This document shows positions 36,967 through 45,532 of a stretch of 64,000 nucleotides of DNA, piece by piece; the stretch's first letter is position 1, and each line of letters starts with the position of its first letter. Below the pieces are notes generated by a model that was not told where the DNA came from, ran no database searches, and worked only from the letters and a program-made list of their open reading frames with translations. This DNA is from Streptomyces rubrogriseus (GTDB lineage: Bacteria > Actinomycetota > Actinomycetes > Streptomycetales > Streptomycetaceae): contig NZ_CP116256.1 in the NCBI RefSeq assembly GCF_027947575.1, positions 1,674,001-1,738,000 of the forward strand, in the 5' to 3' direction. Both the position numbers and the translations under genes were made by a program.

Positions 36967-38724
36967 TCAGGCGGGGACCGTCTCGCCCGGCAGGGACAGG
37001 TCCAGGTCGACCGGGCGGTCGCCGCCGTGGGTGGCCGCGTGGGCGAGCGGGGGGTGGCCCGCGGCGCGGGCGGCCAGGACGTACGGGCCCTGGGCGGGCA
37101 CGGCGAGGGCGTAGCTGCCGTCGCCGGCGGAGAGGGTCGCGCCCGCCTGCCGTCCGTGCCGGTCGATCAGGGTGACCTTGGCGCGGGCGACGGGGGCGCC
37201 GTCGGCGGCCAGCACCCGGCCCCGGAAGCCGTGCGGGTGCTGCCCGGCCCCGGCGAGCGCCTGTTCGGCGCGGGCCAGGTTGGCGTCCTCCTCGCTGCTC
37301 GCGCGCAGCTGGGACACCGCCGCCGGGGTGCGGCGGGGGAGGAAGAACGCCAGGACCAGGCCGACGGCGACCGCGCCCGCCGCGATCGCGAAGGAGACGC
37401 GGAAGCCGTGCAGGGTGGGGACGGCGACGCCGCCCACGTCGTTCGCCGTGTTGGCGAGCACCATGCCGATGACGGCGCTCGACACCGACGTACCGATGGA
37501 CCGCATCAGCGTGTTGAGGCCGTTGGCGGCGCCCGTCTCGGAGGCCGGGACGGCGCTGATGATCAGGGCGGGCAGGGAGGAGTAGGCGAGGCCGATGCCC
37601 GCGCCGATCAGCACCGAGGTGACGACGGTCTGCCAGGCGGCGCTCATCAGGCCGAGACCGCCGGCGTAACCGATGCCGATGATCACCAGGCCGATGATGA
37701 GGGTGGTGCGGGGGCCGTAGCGGGCGGACAGGCGGGCGTAGACCGGCGCGGTGAACATCATCGTCAGGCCCAGCGGCGCCACGCACAGACCCGCGACCAC
37801 CATCGACTGGCCGAGGCCGTAGCCGGTCTCCGAGGGCAGCTGGAGGAGCTGCGGCAGGACGAGGGAGATGACGAAGAAGGAGACGCCGACCATGATCGAG
37901 GCGAGGTTGGTGAGCAGGACCTCGCGGCGGGCCGTGGTGCGCAGGTCGACCAGCGGGGCGGCGACGCGCAGCTCCATCAGGCCCCACAGGAGCAGCACGA
38001 CGACCGCGGCGGCGAACAGGCCGAGCGTGGTGGGCGAGGACCAGCCCCAGTCGCTGCCCTTGCTGATCGGCAGCAGGAAGAGGATCAGACCGGCGGTCAG
38101 ACCGAACGCGCCCGGCAGGTCGAACGAGCCCTTCGCGCGCAGTGGGGACTCGGGTACGACCAGCAGCGTCAGGGCGATGGAGACGACACCGAGGCCGGCG
38201 GCGCCGTAGTACAGGGCGTGCCAGTCGGTGTTCTGGGCGACCAGGGCCGCGGCGGGCAGCGCGAGGCCGCCGCCGACGCCGATCGAGGAACTCATCAGGG
38301 CCATCGCCGAGCCGAGTCGCTCGCGGGGCAGCATGTCGCGCATCAGACCGATGCCGAGGGGTATCGCGCCCATCGCGACGCCCTGGAGCGTACGGCCGAC
38401 GATCATCGGGATCAGGGCGTCGGTGAGCGCGCTGAGCAGCGCGCCGACGACCATCACCGACAGGCTGGCGATCAGCATGCGGCGCTTGCCGAAGAGGTCG
38501 CCGAGCCGGCCCATGATCGGCGTGGCCACGGCTCCGGACAGGAGCGTGGAGGTGAGGACCCAGCTGGCGTTGCTGGGTGAGGTGTCCAGGAGTCGGGGCA
38601 GGTCCTTGATGACCGGGACCAGCAGGGTCTGCATCACCGCGACGACGATGCCCGCGAACGCGAGCACCGGGACGGTGGCCCCGCTCGCTCGCCGCGCGGG
38701 CTCGTCGGTCGTCGTGTGGGACAT
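36967..38724 (-). CDS. DHA2-type MFS transporter with C-terminal carboxypeptidase-regulatory-like domain
   Basis: 585 residues. The first about 480 residues form 14 helices with motif A (GRLGDLFGKRRMLIASLSV), GSAMALMSSSIGVGGGLALP in motif C position and PVYARLSARYGPRTTLI. After the last helix, residues 505-580 form a beta-sandwich of the CarboxypepD_reg/Cna-B kind (GFRGRVLAADGAPVARAKVT, DGSYALAVPAQGPYVL). Such Ig-like domains are usually outside the cell, but a 14-helix topology would put this one inside. GGAGGC precedes ATG 38724. Divergent from another DHA2 pump. Confidence 0.85.
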   Translation of the reverse strand: MSHTTTDEPARRASGATVPVLAFAGIVVAVMQTLLVPVIKDLPRLLDTSPSNASWVLTSTLLSGAVATPIMGRLGDLFGKRRMLIASLSVMVVGALLSALTDALIPMIVGRTLQGVAMGAIPLGIGLMRDMLPRERLGSAMALMSSSIGVGGGLALPAAALVAQNTDWHALYYGAAGLGVVSIALTLLVVPESPLRAKGSFDLPGAFGLTAGLILFLLPISKGSDWGWSSPTTLGLFAAAVVVLLLWGLMELRVAAPLVDLRTTARREVLLTNLASIMVGVSFFVISLVLPQLLQLPSETGYGLGQSMVVAGLCVAPLGLTMMFTAPVYARLSARYGPRTTLIIGLVIIGIGYAGGLGLMSAAWQTVVTSVLIGAGIGLAYSSLPALIISAVPASETGAANGLNTLMRSIGTSVSSAVIGMVLANTANDVGGVAVPTLHGFRVSFAIAAGAVAVGLVLAFFLPRRTPAAVSQLRASSEEDANLARAEQALAGAGQHPHGFRGRVLAADGAPVARAKVTLIDRHGRQAGATLSAGDGSYALAVPAQGPYVLAARAAGHPPLAHAATHGGDRPVDLDLSLPGETVPA

Positions 38725-38938
38725 GGGGTGGGGCCTCCAGGCCGGAGTTGGCGGGTGCGGAGCGTGATCGTGATACGTGCAGACTGAACCTCGTGCGCCG
38801 GGGCAACTATTCCGTTGCTTCGAGTCCCTAACTAATTCTTGACCTTCTCTTGGCGTTCACGGGAGGAGGACGGAGGAAGGAGGGAGGGCGGGGGAGGGAC
38901 GGACGGGAGAAACGGACGGGAGAACGGATGGGGGGCGG

Positions 38939-38956
38939 CTAGGTCGTGAGACCTAG
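38939..38956. promoter_or_regulatory. Inverted repeat CTAGGTC-GTGA-GACCTAG
   Basis: Seven-base perfect arms with 4-base spacer, 52 nt upstream of the DHA2 pump at 39008 and 215 nt from the divergent pump. Typical TetR-type operator size. The rest of the 283-base gap is purine-rich (GGAGG-type runs around 38860-38930) and shows no other clear site. Confidence 0.5.
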
Positions 38957-39007
38957 GCCGGGCGGGGGCCGAAATACCGATGCAAGGGTCAGGTCGGGGT
39001 TGAGACC

Positions 39008-40477
39008 ATGACACCCATGCTCGAAGCCACCGGTTCCCCCGCCTCCGCCACCGCGCGGATATCCCCGCGCCGTACTCCGCCCACCTGGCTGGTCGTGGCG
39101 CTCGCCTGCGCCGGACAGTTCCTGGTCGTGCTCGACGTGTCCGTCGTCAACGTCGCCCTGCCCTCGATGCGGGCCGACCTCGGCCTGAGCGCGCAGGGGC
39201 TCCAGTGGGTGGTCAACGCCTACGCCATCGCCTTCGCCGGGTTCATGCTGCTCGGCGGTCGGGCCGGCGACCTCTACGGGCGCAAGCGGATGTTCCTGGT
39301 CGGGCTCGGGCTCTTCACGCTGGCCTCGCTGGGCGGCGGCCTCGCCCAGGAGGGCTGGCAGCTGCTGCTCGCCCGCGCCCTGCAAGGGCTCGGCGCGGCC
39401 GTACTCGCCCCCTCGACGCTGACGATCCTGACCGCCGCGGTGCCCGAGGGCGCGGCGCGGGCCCGCGCGATCGCGACCTGGACCGCCGTGGGCGCGGGCG
39501 GCGGCGCAGCGGGCGGTCTGGTGGGCGGCGCCCTGGTGGACGGGCTGTCCTGGCGCTGGGTGCTGCTGATCAACGTGCCGGTGGGCGCGGTCGTGCTGGC
39601 CGGTGCGGCGCTGTGGCTGGCCGAGAGCAAGGGCGGTCCGCGGCGCCGACTCGACCTGCCCGGCGCGCTGCTGGTGACCGCCGGTCTCGCCACGCTGGCC
39701 TACGGCATCTCGCAGACCGAGTCCGAGGGGTGGGCGGCGTCGGCGGCCCTGGTACCGCTGGTGGCCGGACTCGCGCTGCTCGGACTCTTCCTCCTCGTCG
39801 AGGCGCGGACGGCGGCGCCGCTGATGCCGCTCGGGCTGCTGCGGCTGCGGTCGGTGGCGTCGGCGAACGTGGCGATGCTGGTGTCCGGCTCGTCGATGTT
39901 CTCGATGTGGTTCTTCATGACCCTGTACGCGCAGAACGTGCTCGGCTACTCGCCGCTGGAGGCCGGAGTCGCCCTGGTGCCCAGCTCCCTGGCGGTGATC
40001 CTCGGCTCGAAGGCGGCCCCGCGGTTCATGCCGGTGCTCGGGGCCCGGAACGTGGCCGTGCTCGGCACGCTCGTCGCGGCGGTCGGCTTCGGCTGGCAGT
40101 CCACGATGACCGCCGACGGCGGCTATCTGACCGCGATCATGATCCCCGGCGTACTGATGATGCTGGGCGCGGGTACGGCGGCGACTCCGCTGGCCTCGCT
40201 GGCCATCTCCGGCGCGGCACCCGGGGACGCCGGACTGGTCTCCGGGCTGATCAACACCTCCCGGACGATGGGCGGTTCGCTGGGACTCGCGGTGATGTCG
40301 ACGATCGCGGCCACCCGGGCCGGGGGCGAGGGCGCGGGCCCGGTGGCCCTGACGGACGGCTACGCGCTGGTCTTCCGCACGGCGGCGGTGGTCCTGGTCG
40401 CCGCGGCCCTGCTGATGTGGACGTGGCTCCCGGCAGGCCGCCCGAAGCCCGAGCCGATGGCCCACAGCACGGACTGA
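39008..40477 (+). CDS. DHA2-type MFS drug efflux transporter
   Basis: 489 residues, 14 helices. Motif D1 is VVLDVSVVNVALPSM, motif A is GRAGDLYGRKRMFLVG, motif C is GGLVGGALVDGLSWRWVLLI. The C-terminal sequence ends with a short cytosolic tail (PKPEPMAHSTD). Antibiotic or lipophilic-cation export is the family role. ATG 39008 or ATG 39017 could be used; only the first is preceded by a purine stretch (GGGGTTGAG). An inverted repeat upstream suggests control by an unlinked repressor. Confidence 0.9.
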   Translation: MTPMLEATGSPASATARISPRRTPPTWLVVALACAGQFLVVLDVSVVNVALPSMRADLGLSAQGLQWVVNAYAIAFAGFMLLGGRAGDLYGRKRMFLVGLGLFTLASLGGGLAQEGWQLLLARALQGLGAAVLAPSTLTILTAAVPEGAARARAIATWTAVGAGGGAAGGLVGGALVDGLSWRWVLLINVPVGAVVLAGAALWLAESKGGPRRRLDLPGALLVTAGLATLAYGISQTESEGWAASAALVPLVAGLALLGLFLLVEARTAAPLMPLGLLRLRSVASANVAMLVSGSSMFSMWFFMTLYAQNVLGYSPLEAGVALVPSSLAVILGSKAAPRFMPVLGARNVAVLGTLVAAVGFGWQSTMTADGGYLTAIMIPGVLMMLGAGTAATPLASLAISGAAPGDAGLVSGLINTSRTMGGSLGLAVMSTIAATRAGGEGAGPVALTDGYALVFRTAAVVLVAAALLMWTWLPAGRPKPEPMAHSTD

Positions 40478-40520
40478 GCGCCCCAACGGGCACCGTCTGC
40501 CGCCGGGTTCTCGGAGCGTC

Positions 40521-40572
40521 CCTGAAAGGGGCGCGGGGAACTGCGCGACCAACCCCCACCGGCCCGCGGCCG
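40521..40572. repeat. Dispersed Streptomyces-type repeat (AGGGGCGCGGGGAACTGCGC core)
   Basis: The block CCTGAAAGGGGCGCGGGGAA, then CTGCGCGACCAACCCCCACC, matches from memory a sequence that recurs in great number in streptomycete genomes between convergent genes. Here it separates the DHA2 pump from the response regulator, which converge. The remainder of the gap holds no gene. Confidence 0.6.
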
Positions 40573-40618
40573 ACGGACCGCCCCGGCCCGTAGGCCGACG
40601 AGCCGCACCCGGGTCAGA

Positions 40619-41251
40619 TCAGAGCCACCCCTGCGCCCGAGCCGCGCGCAGCGCCTCCGCACGGTTGCGGGTGGCGGTCTTGCCGATGGCCGCGGAGAGG
40701 TAGTTGCGGACCGTGGACTCGGACAGGTGCAGCGCGCCGGCGATGTCGGCGACCGTCGCGCCGTCCGCCGAGGCCCGCAGGACGTCGCACTCCCGCGCGG
40801 TGAGCGGGCTGGGACCCGCGCTGAGCGCGGCGGCGGCGAGCGCCGGGTCGACGACCGTCTCGCCGCGCAGCACCCGGCGGATCGCCCCGGCCAGCTCCTC
40901 CACCGGACCGTCCTTGACCAGGAAACCGGCGGCGCCCGCCTCCATGGCCCGCCGGAGGTACCCGGGGCGGCCGAACGTGGTCAGGATCAGCACCCGGCAG
41001 CGGGGCGCCCGCTCCCGCAGTTCGGCGGCGGCGTCCAGGCCGCTCAGGCCCGGCAGTTCGATGTCGAGGAGGGCGATGTCGGGGCGGTGCGTGAGCGCGG
41101 CGGCGACGATCTCGTCCCCGGCCGACACCTGGGCGACCACCTCGATGTCGTCCTCCATCCCGAGCAGCAGCGCGAGCGCGCCCCGCATCATGCCCTGGTC
41201 CTCGGCGAGGAGGACACGGACGGGGTGGGCGCGGGGCGTCTCGTCGGTCAC
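40619..41251 (-). CDS. NarL/LuxR-family response regulator
   Basis: 210 residues from GTG 41251. Receiver domain with VRVLLAEDQGMMRGALALLL (acidic pocket), phospho-acceptor Asp in IALLDIELPGLSGLDAA and Lys in GFLVKDGP. The C-terminal HTH is LTARECDVLRASADGATVAD then IAGALHLSESTVRNYLSAAI. Partner of the histidine kinase encoded 127 nt upstream on the same strand. Likely target is the ABC exporter operon with the ATGACAAATGTCAT dyad. Confidence 0.92.
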   Translation of the reverse strand: MTDETPRAHPVRVLLAEDQGMMRGALALLLGMEDDIEVVAQVSAGDEIVAAALTHRPDIALLDIELPGLSGLDAAAELRERAPRCRVLILTTFGRPGYLRRAMEAGAAGFLVKDGPVEELAGAIRRVLRGETVVDPALAAAALSAGPSPLTARECDVLRASADGATVADIAGALHLSESTVRNYLSAAIGKTATRNRAEALRAARAQGWL

Positions 41252-41263
41252 GGGGAAAGGGTA

Positions 41264-41344
41264 GAGGGCACGCGCCGGAGGGCAGGCGCCGGAGCACATC
41301 GGGTGGAGCGCATCGGGTGGAGGGCACGCGCCGGAGGGCAGGCG
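41264..41344. repeat. 25-bp direct repeat pair between kinase and regulator genes
   Basis: The 25 bases 41264-41288 recur exactly at 41320-41344. Between them GCACATCGGGTGGAG and GCGCATCGGGTGGAG form another near-repeat. Probably replication slippage in a GC-rich spacer; it also adds an unusually long gap inside an otherwise tight operon. Confidence 0.8.
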
Positions 41345-41377
41345 TACCGGAGCCCGGCGCCTCGCACGGCACGGGTG

Positions 41378-42619
41378 CTACGCCGGTGCGCCCACCGGTT
41401 CCCCCTCCGCCGGAACCGGCAGCTCCGCCGTCACCGAGAACCCGCCCCGCGGTGCCACCCCCGCCGTCAGCGATCCGCCCGCGGCGGCGAGGCGTTCCCT
41501 GAGCCCGGTCAGACCGGTGCCCGGCCCCCGGGCGGAGACGGCGGCGCCCGTGCCGTCGTCCGTGACCGTCAGCCGGACCCGGTCCGCGCTGCCCGCGACG
41601 GCGATCTCGCACCGGCTCGCCCCGCTGTGCCGTACGACGTTGGTGACCGCCTCCCGCACCACCCACCCGAGGAGCGCCTCCGCCTGCGGGGGCAGCGGCG
41701 GGCCGGAGCGGCGCACCACCGGGTCCACGTCCGCCGCGCTCAGCGCGGAGCGGGCCCGGTCCAGCTCGGTGCCGAGGCTGCCCTCCCGGTAGCCGGTGAC
41801 CGCCTCGCGGACCTCGGTCAGTGCCTGGCGGCCGACCGACTCGATGTCCGTGATCTGGGTCAGCGCCGCGTCCAGGTCGCGGGGCGCCAGCCGCCGGGCG
41901 GCCTCCGACTTGACCACGATCACCGACAGCGTGTGTCCCAGCAGGTCGTGCAGGTCCCGCGAGAACCGCAGCCGCTCCTCCGCCACCGCCCGCGTGGCCA
42001 GTTCCTCCCGGGCGGCCCGCAACTGCCGTACGGCGTCGGACAGGCTCAGGATCGCGGCCGTCACCATCGTCGACAGGAAGGTCCCGTAGGCGATGTTCAG
42101 GCCCGTCCAGCCGTCCTTGACACCCGCCACCGCACCGGCCACCACCGCCAGCGACCAGCCCCACCGGCCCAGCCACCGGCCGCGCAGCGCCGCCCCCGCG
42201 GCCAGGCCGAGCAGCGGGAAGAAGAGCAGCCAACTGCCCCCGTACGCAAGAGCCAGACCACAGGTCACCAGCGCCATGGCGGCCAGCGCCAGCCGCGTGG
42301 ACGGCGACTCGCGCAACTCCTTGTCGAAGGAGCGGAAGGCGACGTAGATGTAGAGCGAGTTGAAGACGAACAGGCCGAGGCCGCCGACCCAGGGGTTGGC
42401 GCTGTTCCCCTGGAAGATGTTCGCCAGGCTGCCCAGGCCCATCAGCAGCCACGGCAGCAGGGTGAATCCGGTGGGCGGCGGTCCCATCCGCTCCGGCCGC
42501 TCGCCCGCCCCCGCCCCCTCCGCCGCCCCGGCCGGGTCGGCCGGATCCGACTGCCGTGCCAGCTGCCACGCGTCCAGACGGCACGACATCCCACGCAGCC
42601 GCCCTCGGGTCCCGGTCAT
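41378..42619 (-). CDS. Sensor histidine kinase (HisKA_3 type)
   Basis: 413 residues. Six or so helices in residues 50-205, no sizeable outer sensor domain, then the HisKA_3 dimerisation motif RLRFSRDLHDLLGHTLSVIV with the phosphorylated histidine, and an ATP-binding domain with EAVTNVVRHSGASRCEI, VTDDGTG and GTGLTGLRERLAAAGGS. DesK-like architecture suggests sensing within the membrane. It follows the ABC permease by 37 nt. N-terminus may start at the second methionine near 42589. Confidence 0.92.
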   Translation of the reverse strand: MTGTRGRLRGMSCRLDAWQLARQSDPADPAGAAEGAGAGERPERMGPPPTGFTLLPWLLMGLGSLANIFQGNSANPWVGGLGLFVFNSLYIYVAFRSFDKELRESPSTRLALAAMALVTCGLALAYGGSWLLFFPLLGLAAGAALRGRWLGRWGWSLAVVAGAVAGVKDGWTGLNIAYGTFLSTMVTAAILSLSDAVRQLRAAREELATRAVAEERLRFSRDLHDLLGHTLSVIVVKSEAARRLAPRDLDAALTQITDIESVGRQALTEVREAVTGYREGSLGTELDRARSALSAADVDPVVRRSGPPLPPQAEALLGWVVREAVTNVVRHSGASRCEIAVAGSADRVRLTVTDDGTGAAVSARGPGTGLTGLRERLAAAGGSLTAGVAPRGGFSVTAELPVPAEGEPVGAPA

Positions 42620-42656
42620 GGGTGTCGGCTCCCTTCCACTCCGGCGCCCGCGGCGC

Positions 42657-43373
42657 TCAGTCTTTCGCCGCGCCGCGACGGTAGGACAGGACGGCGTACG
42701 CGCCGAAGGCCAGCAGCCACCCCGTCAGGACGAGAATGGCACCCGCGGGGGGCGCGTGCCCCGTGGCGACCGAGGTGCCCAGTTGCGCGAAGCGGTTGGT
42801 CGGGGTGTACGCCGACACCGTGCGCAGCCACTCCGGGAACAGCACCAGCGGGAACCACAGCCCGCCGAGCACCGCGAGACCCAGGTTGGCCACCATGTTC
42901 GCCACGCCCGTGGTCTGCCCGGTCAGCCGGTAGCCGTTGCCCAGCCCCAGCAGCGTGAACGGCACCGACCCGAGCCACAGCAGCAGCGCCAGCGCCGCCC
43001 ACTGCCAGGCGTCCAGCCGTACGCCGTTGAGCAGACCGCCCGCGGCGAGCACCGCCGTGATCGCGGGCAGCACGGTGACCGAGGCGGTCAGGGCACGGCC
43101 CACGACCACCTGGTGCGGGCGCATCGGAGTCACCCGCAACTGCCGCAGCCAGCCGATGGCACGGTCCTCGGCGACCCCGCCGCCGGTGTTGAGGGCGGAG
43201 CCGACCGCGCCGTACGCGGCCATGCCGACCATCGCGCCCGTCTTCCACTCGCCCGCGTCGCCCCCGAGGTTGGTGAACAGCAGGTACATCAGCACCGGCA
43301 TGGCGACACCGCCGACCACGAAGCCGGGGTCGCGCAGTGTGCGGCGCGTCTCGAGGATCAGGTAGTCCCTCAT
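42657..43373 (-). CDS. ABC-2 type exporter permease
   Basis: 238 residues, six helices. RDYLILETRRTLRDPGFVVG at the start, then the ABC-2 motif GLWFPLVLFPEWLRTVSAYTP with NRFAQLG after helix 5. Overlaps the ATPase stop by four bases, so they form one transporter. Typical substrates of this DrrB-like group are drugs, lipids or antimicrobial peptides; regulated with the adjacent two-component system. Confidence 0.9.
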   Translation of the reverse strand: MRDYLILETRRTLRDPGFVVGGVAMPVLMYLLFTNLGGDAGEWKTGAMVGMAAYGAVGSALNTGGGVAEDRAIGWLRQLRVTPMRPHQVVVGRALTASVTVLPAITAVLAAGGLLNGVRLDAWQWAALALLLWLGSVPFTLLGLGNGYRLTGQTTGVANMVANLGLAVLGGLWFPLVLFPEWLRTVSAYTPTNRFAQLGTSVATGHAPPAGAILVLTGWLLAFGAYAVLSYRRGAAKD

Positions 43374-44296
43374 CGCACGCTCTCCTTCTCCGGCACCGGT
43401 GCCGCCGTCGTCAGGGCCAGGAACGCGTCGTCCAGGGACGCGGGGGCGACCTCCAGGCCGCGTATCGCGCCGAGCCGCGCGAGCGCGATCACGGTCGCGT
43501 CGGAGTCCTCGGTGCGCAGCAGCGCGCGGTCCCCGCGCACCTCCAGCGAGTGGACCCCGGGCAGCAGTGTCAGGTCCTCGGTGGTCCGGCCGGCCAGGTC
43601 GAAGGAGACGCGGCTGCCGCCCGCCGCCCGGCGCAGCTCGTCACCGGTGCCGTCCGCGACGATCCGTCCCCGGTCGACGACCAGGATCCGGTCGGCGTGC
43701 GCCTCGGCCTCCTCCAGGTAGTGGGTGGAGAACAGGACCGTGCTGCCGCGCCGGGCGTACGCCCGCATCGACTGCCAGAAGGCCTGCCTGGCCTCCACGT
43801 CCAGGGCCGCCGTCGGTTCGTCCAGGACCAGCAGGTCGGGGCGGCCGGCCAGGGCGAGCGCGAACCGCACGCGCTGGGTCTGCCCGCCCGACAGCCGGTC
43901 CACGCGCCGCCCGGCCAACCGCTCGATCCCGGCCAGCTCCAGGGCCTGCCCGACCGGCATCGGCGCCGGATAACGGCCGGCCACGAAGGCCACCAGTTCC
44001 CCCACCGTGACCCGGGGCACCGCCCGCGCCTCCTGGAGCATCGCGCCCACCCGGCCGGCCCGCACGGCACGCTCCGCAGGCCCGCCGAACAGCTCCACGG
44101 TGCCCGCGTCGGGCGGGCACAGGCCGAGCAGCAGTGCGATCGTCGTCGACTTGCCCGCGCCGTTGCGGCCGAGCAGCGCGACCGTCTCGCCGCACCCGAT
44201 GCGCAGGTCCACGCCGTCGACGGCGCGGACGTCGCCGTAGGCCTTGGCCGCTCCCGTGAAGGCTACGGCGGGGGTGGTGCCCTCTGTCGGTCTCAT
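43370..44296 (-). CDS. ABC exporter ATPase (DrrA/CcmA-like)
   Basis: 308 residues from ATG 44296. Walker A LLGRNGAGKSTTIALLLGL, Q-loop AMLQEARAVPRVTV, signature LSGGQTQRVRFALALAG, Walker B LLVLDEPTAALD, and H-loop STHYLEEAEAHAD. A C-terminal extension of about 75 residues (GVHSLEVRGDRALLRTEDSD) is of the DrrA C-terminal kind. First gene of a four-gene operon: ATPase, permease, kinase, regulator. Confidence 0.92.
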   Translation of the reverse strand: MRPTEGTTPAVAFTGAAKAYGDVRAVDGVDLRIGCGETVALLGRNGAGKSTTIALLLGLCPPDAGTVELFGGPAERAVRAGRVGAMLQEARAVPRVTVGELVAFVAGRYPAPMPVGQALELAGIERLAGRRVDRLSGGQTQRVRFALALAGRPDLLVLDEPTAALDVEARQAFWQSMRAYARRGSTVLFSTHYLEEAEAHADRILVVDRGRIVADGTGDELRRAAGGSRVSFDLAGRTTEDLTLLPGVHSLEVRGDRALLRTEDSDATVIALARLGAIRGLEVAPASLDDAFLALTTAAPVPEKESVR

Positions 44297-44356
44297 ACCG
44301 GTGACGCTACGGAGCCGGCCCGGACGGGCGGCAGATGCGGTTGTCCGGAGTTGGCG

Positions 44357-44370
44357 ATGACAAATGTCAT
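44357..44370. promoter_or_regulatory. Dyad ATGACA-AA-TGTCAT, probable response-regulator operator
   Basis: Perfect 6-base arms with 2-base spacer, 61 nt upstream of the ABC ATPase. NarL/DesR-type regulators bind such dyads near -35. The four genes downstream include the regulator itself, so autoregulation is likely. Confidence 0.55.
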
Positions 44371-44424
44371 GGGTGGCCGGCGTCCCGTACGGTCGGGGTG
44401 TCCGTGATCGTCGTCGCGTCCGGG

Positions 44425-44484
44425 GCGTCGCGTCCGGGGCGTTGTGCCCGGTGCGTCGCGTCCGGGGCGTTGTGCCCGGTGCGT
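44425..44484. repeat. 28-bp tandem repeat, about two copies
   Basis: A 32-base segment starting at 44425 recurs exactly starting at 44453, giving a 28-base period. The repeats lie in the leader of the MaoC gene between its ribosome site and the divergent dyad; the frame through them is open but has no family similarity. Confidence 0.75.
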
Positions 44485-44522
44485 TGTGCCGGGTCGTGCT
44501 GCCCGGGAGGAGCAGGAGGGCC

Positions 44523-45419
44523 ATGCCCGTCGACGCAGCGGGGGCGCTCGCCGCCGCACCCCGGGTCCGTGAGATCGCCTGGGACCACAAGGACGTCCAG
44601 CTCTACCACCTGGGCATCGGCGCCGGACGGCCCGCCGCCGACCCGCGCGAGCTGCGCTACACCCTGGAGTCCCGGCTGCACGTCCTGCCGAGCTTCGCGA
44701 CGGTGGCCGGCGGCGGCGCCCCGGGGGTGATCGGCACCCTGTCCGCACCCGGCGTCGACGTCGACCTCGCCCGCGTCCTGCACGGCGGGCAGCGTCTGCG
44801 CCTGCACCGGCCCGTCCCGGTGCGCGGCCGGGCGAGCGCGGCCTCGCGGGTCGTCGCCGTGTACGACAAGGGCACCGCGGCCGTCCTCGTACTGCGCACC
44901 GAGGTCACCGACGCGGACGGGCCGCTGTGGACCGACGAGGCCGAGGTCTTCGTACGCGGGGAAGGCGGCTGGGGCGGTGAGCGGGGCCCGTCCGGGCGCC
45001 CCTCGCCACCGCCCGCCGACCCGCCGGACCAGATCGTGGAACGGGCCGTACGGGAGGACCAGGCGCTGCTCTACCGGCTCTGCGGCGACTGGAACCCCCT
45101 GCACGCCGACCCGGAGTTCGCGGCGCGGGCCGGCTTCGAACGGCCCGTGCTGCACGGCCTGTGCACCTACGGCGCCACGCTCAAGGCGGTGGTCGACACG
45201 CTGCTGGACGGCGACGTGGCCCGGGTGCGCGACTACCGCACGCGGTTCGCCGGAGTGGTGTACCCGGGCGAGACACTGCGGGTCCGGATGTGGCGGACCG
45301 CCGGGACGGGGAGTGCCGGGCCCGGCGGTGCCCGGACGGGGGAGGCGCGGGTGGCGGTGAGCGCCGTGGAGCGCGACGACGCGCCCGTCCTCGCCGACAC
45401 GGTCGTCCGGTACGGGTGA
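44523..45419 (+). CDS. MaoC-type (R)-enoyl-CoA hydratase 2, two hot-dog domains
   Basis: 298 residues. The C-terminal hot-dog domain contains the hydratase-2 motif YRLCGDWNPLHADPEFA (catalytic D and H) and RPVLHGLCTYGATLKAVV. The N-terminal half (ELRYTLESRLHVLPSFATVA) is the degenerate first hot-dog domain seen in eukaryote-type hydratase 2 enzymes. Acts in fatty acid beta-oxidation or polyketide precursor supply. AGGAGGGCC precedes ATG 44523; I excluded upstream frame extension through the tandem repeats. Confidence 0.88.
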   Translation: MPVDAAGALAAAPRVREIAWDHKDVQLYHLGIGAGRPAADPRELRYTLESRLHVLPSFATVAGGGAPGVIGTLSAPGVDVDLARVLHGGQRLRLHRPVPVRGRASAASRVVAVYDKGTAAVLVLRTEVTDADGPLWTDEAEVFVRGEGGWGGERGPSGRPSPPPADPPDQIVERAVREDQALLYRLCGDWNPLHADPEFAARAGFERPVLHGLCTYGATLKAVVDTLLDGDVARVRDYRTRFAGVVYPGETLRVRMWRTAGTGSAGPGGARTGEARVAVSAVERDDAPVLADTVVRYG

Positions 45420-45439
45420 CGGCGACCGGACGACGACAA

Positions 45440-45473
45440 CGGCCCCGTCCGCCGGATGCGACGAACGGGGCCG
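45440..45473. terminator. Hairpin terminator
   Basis: Nine-bp perfect stem CGGCCCCGT/ACGGGGCCG with a 16-base loop, 20 nt after the MaoC stop and between convergent genes. Confidence 0.65.
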
Positions 45474-45532
45474 GAGCCGCTTGCTTTCGTGTGTGCCTGT
45501 GCCTGTGCCCGTGCTTGTCCTCGCGCGGGCCG

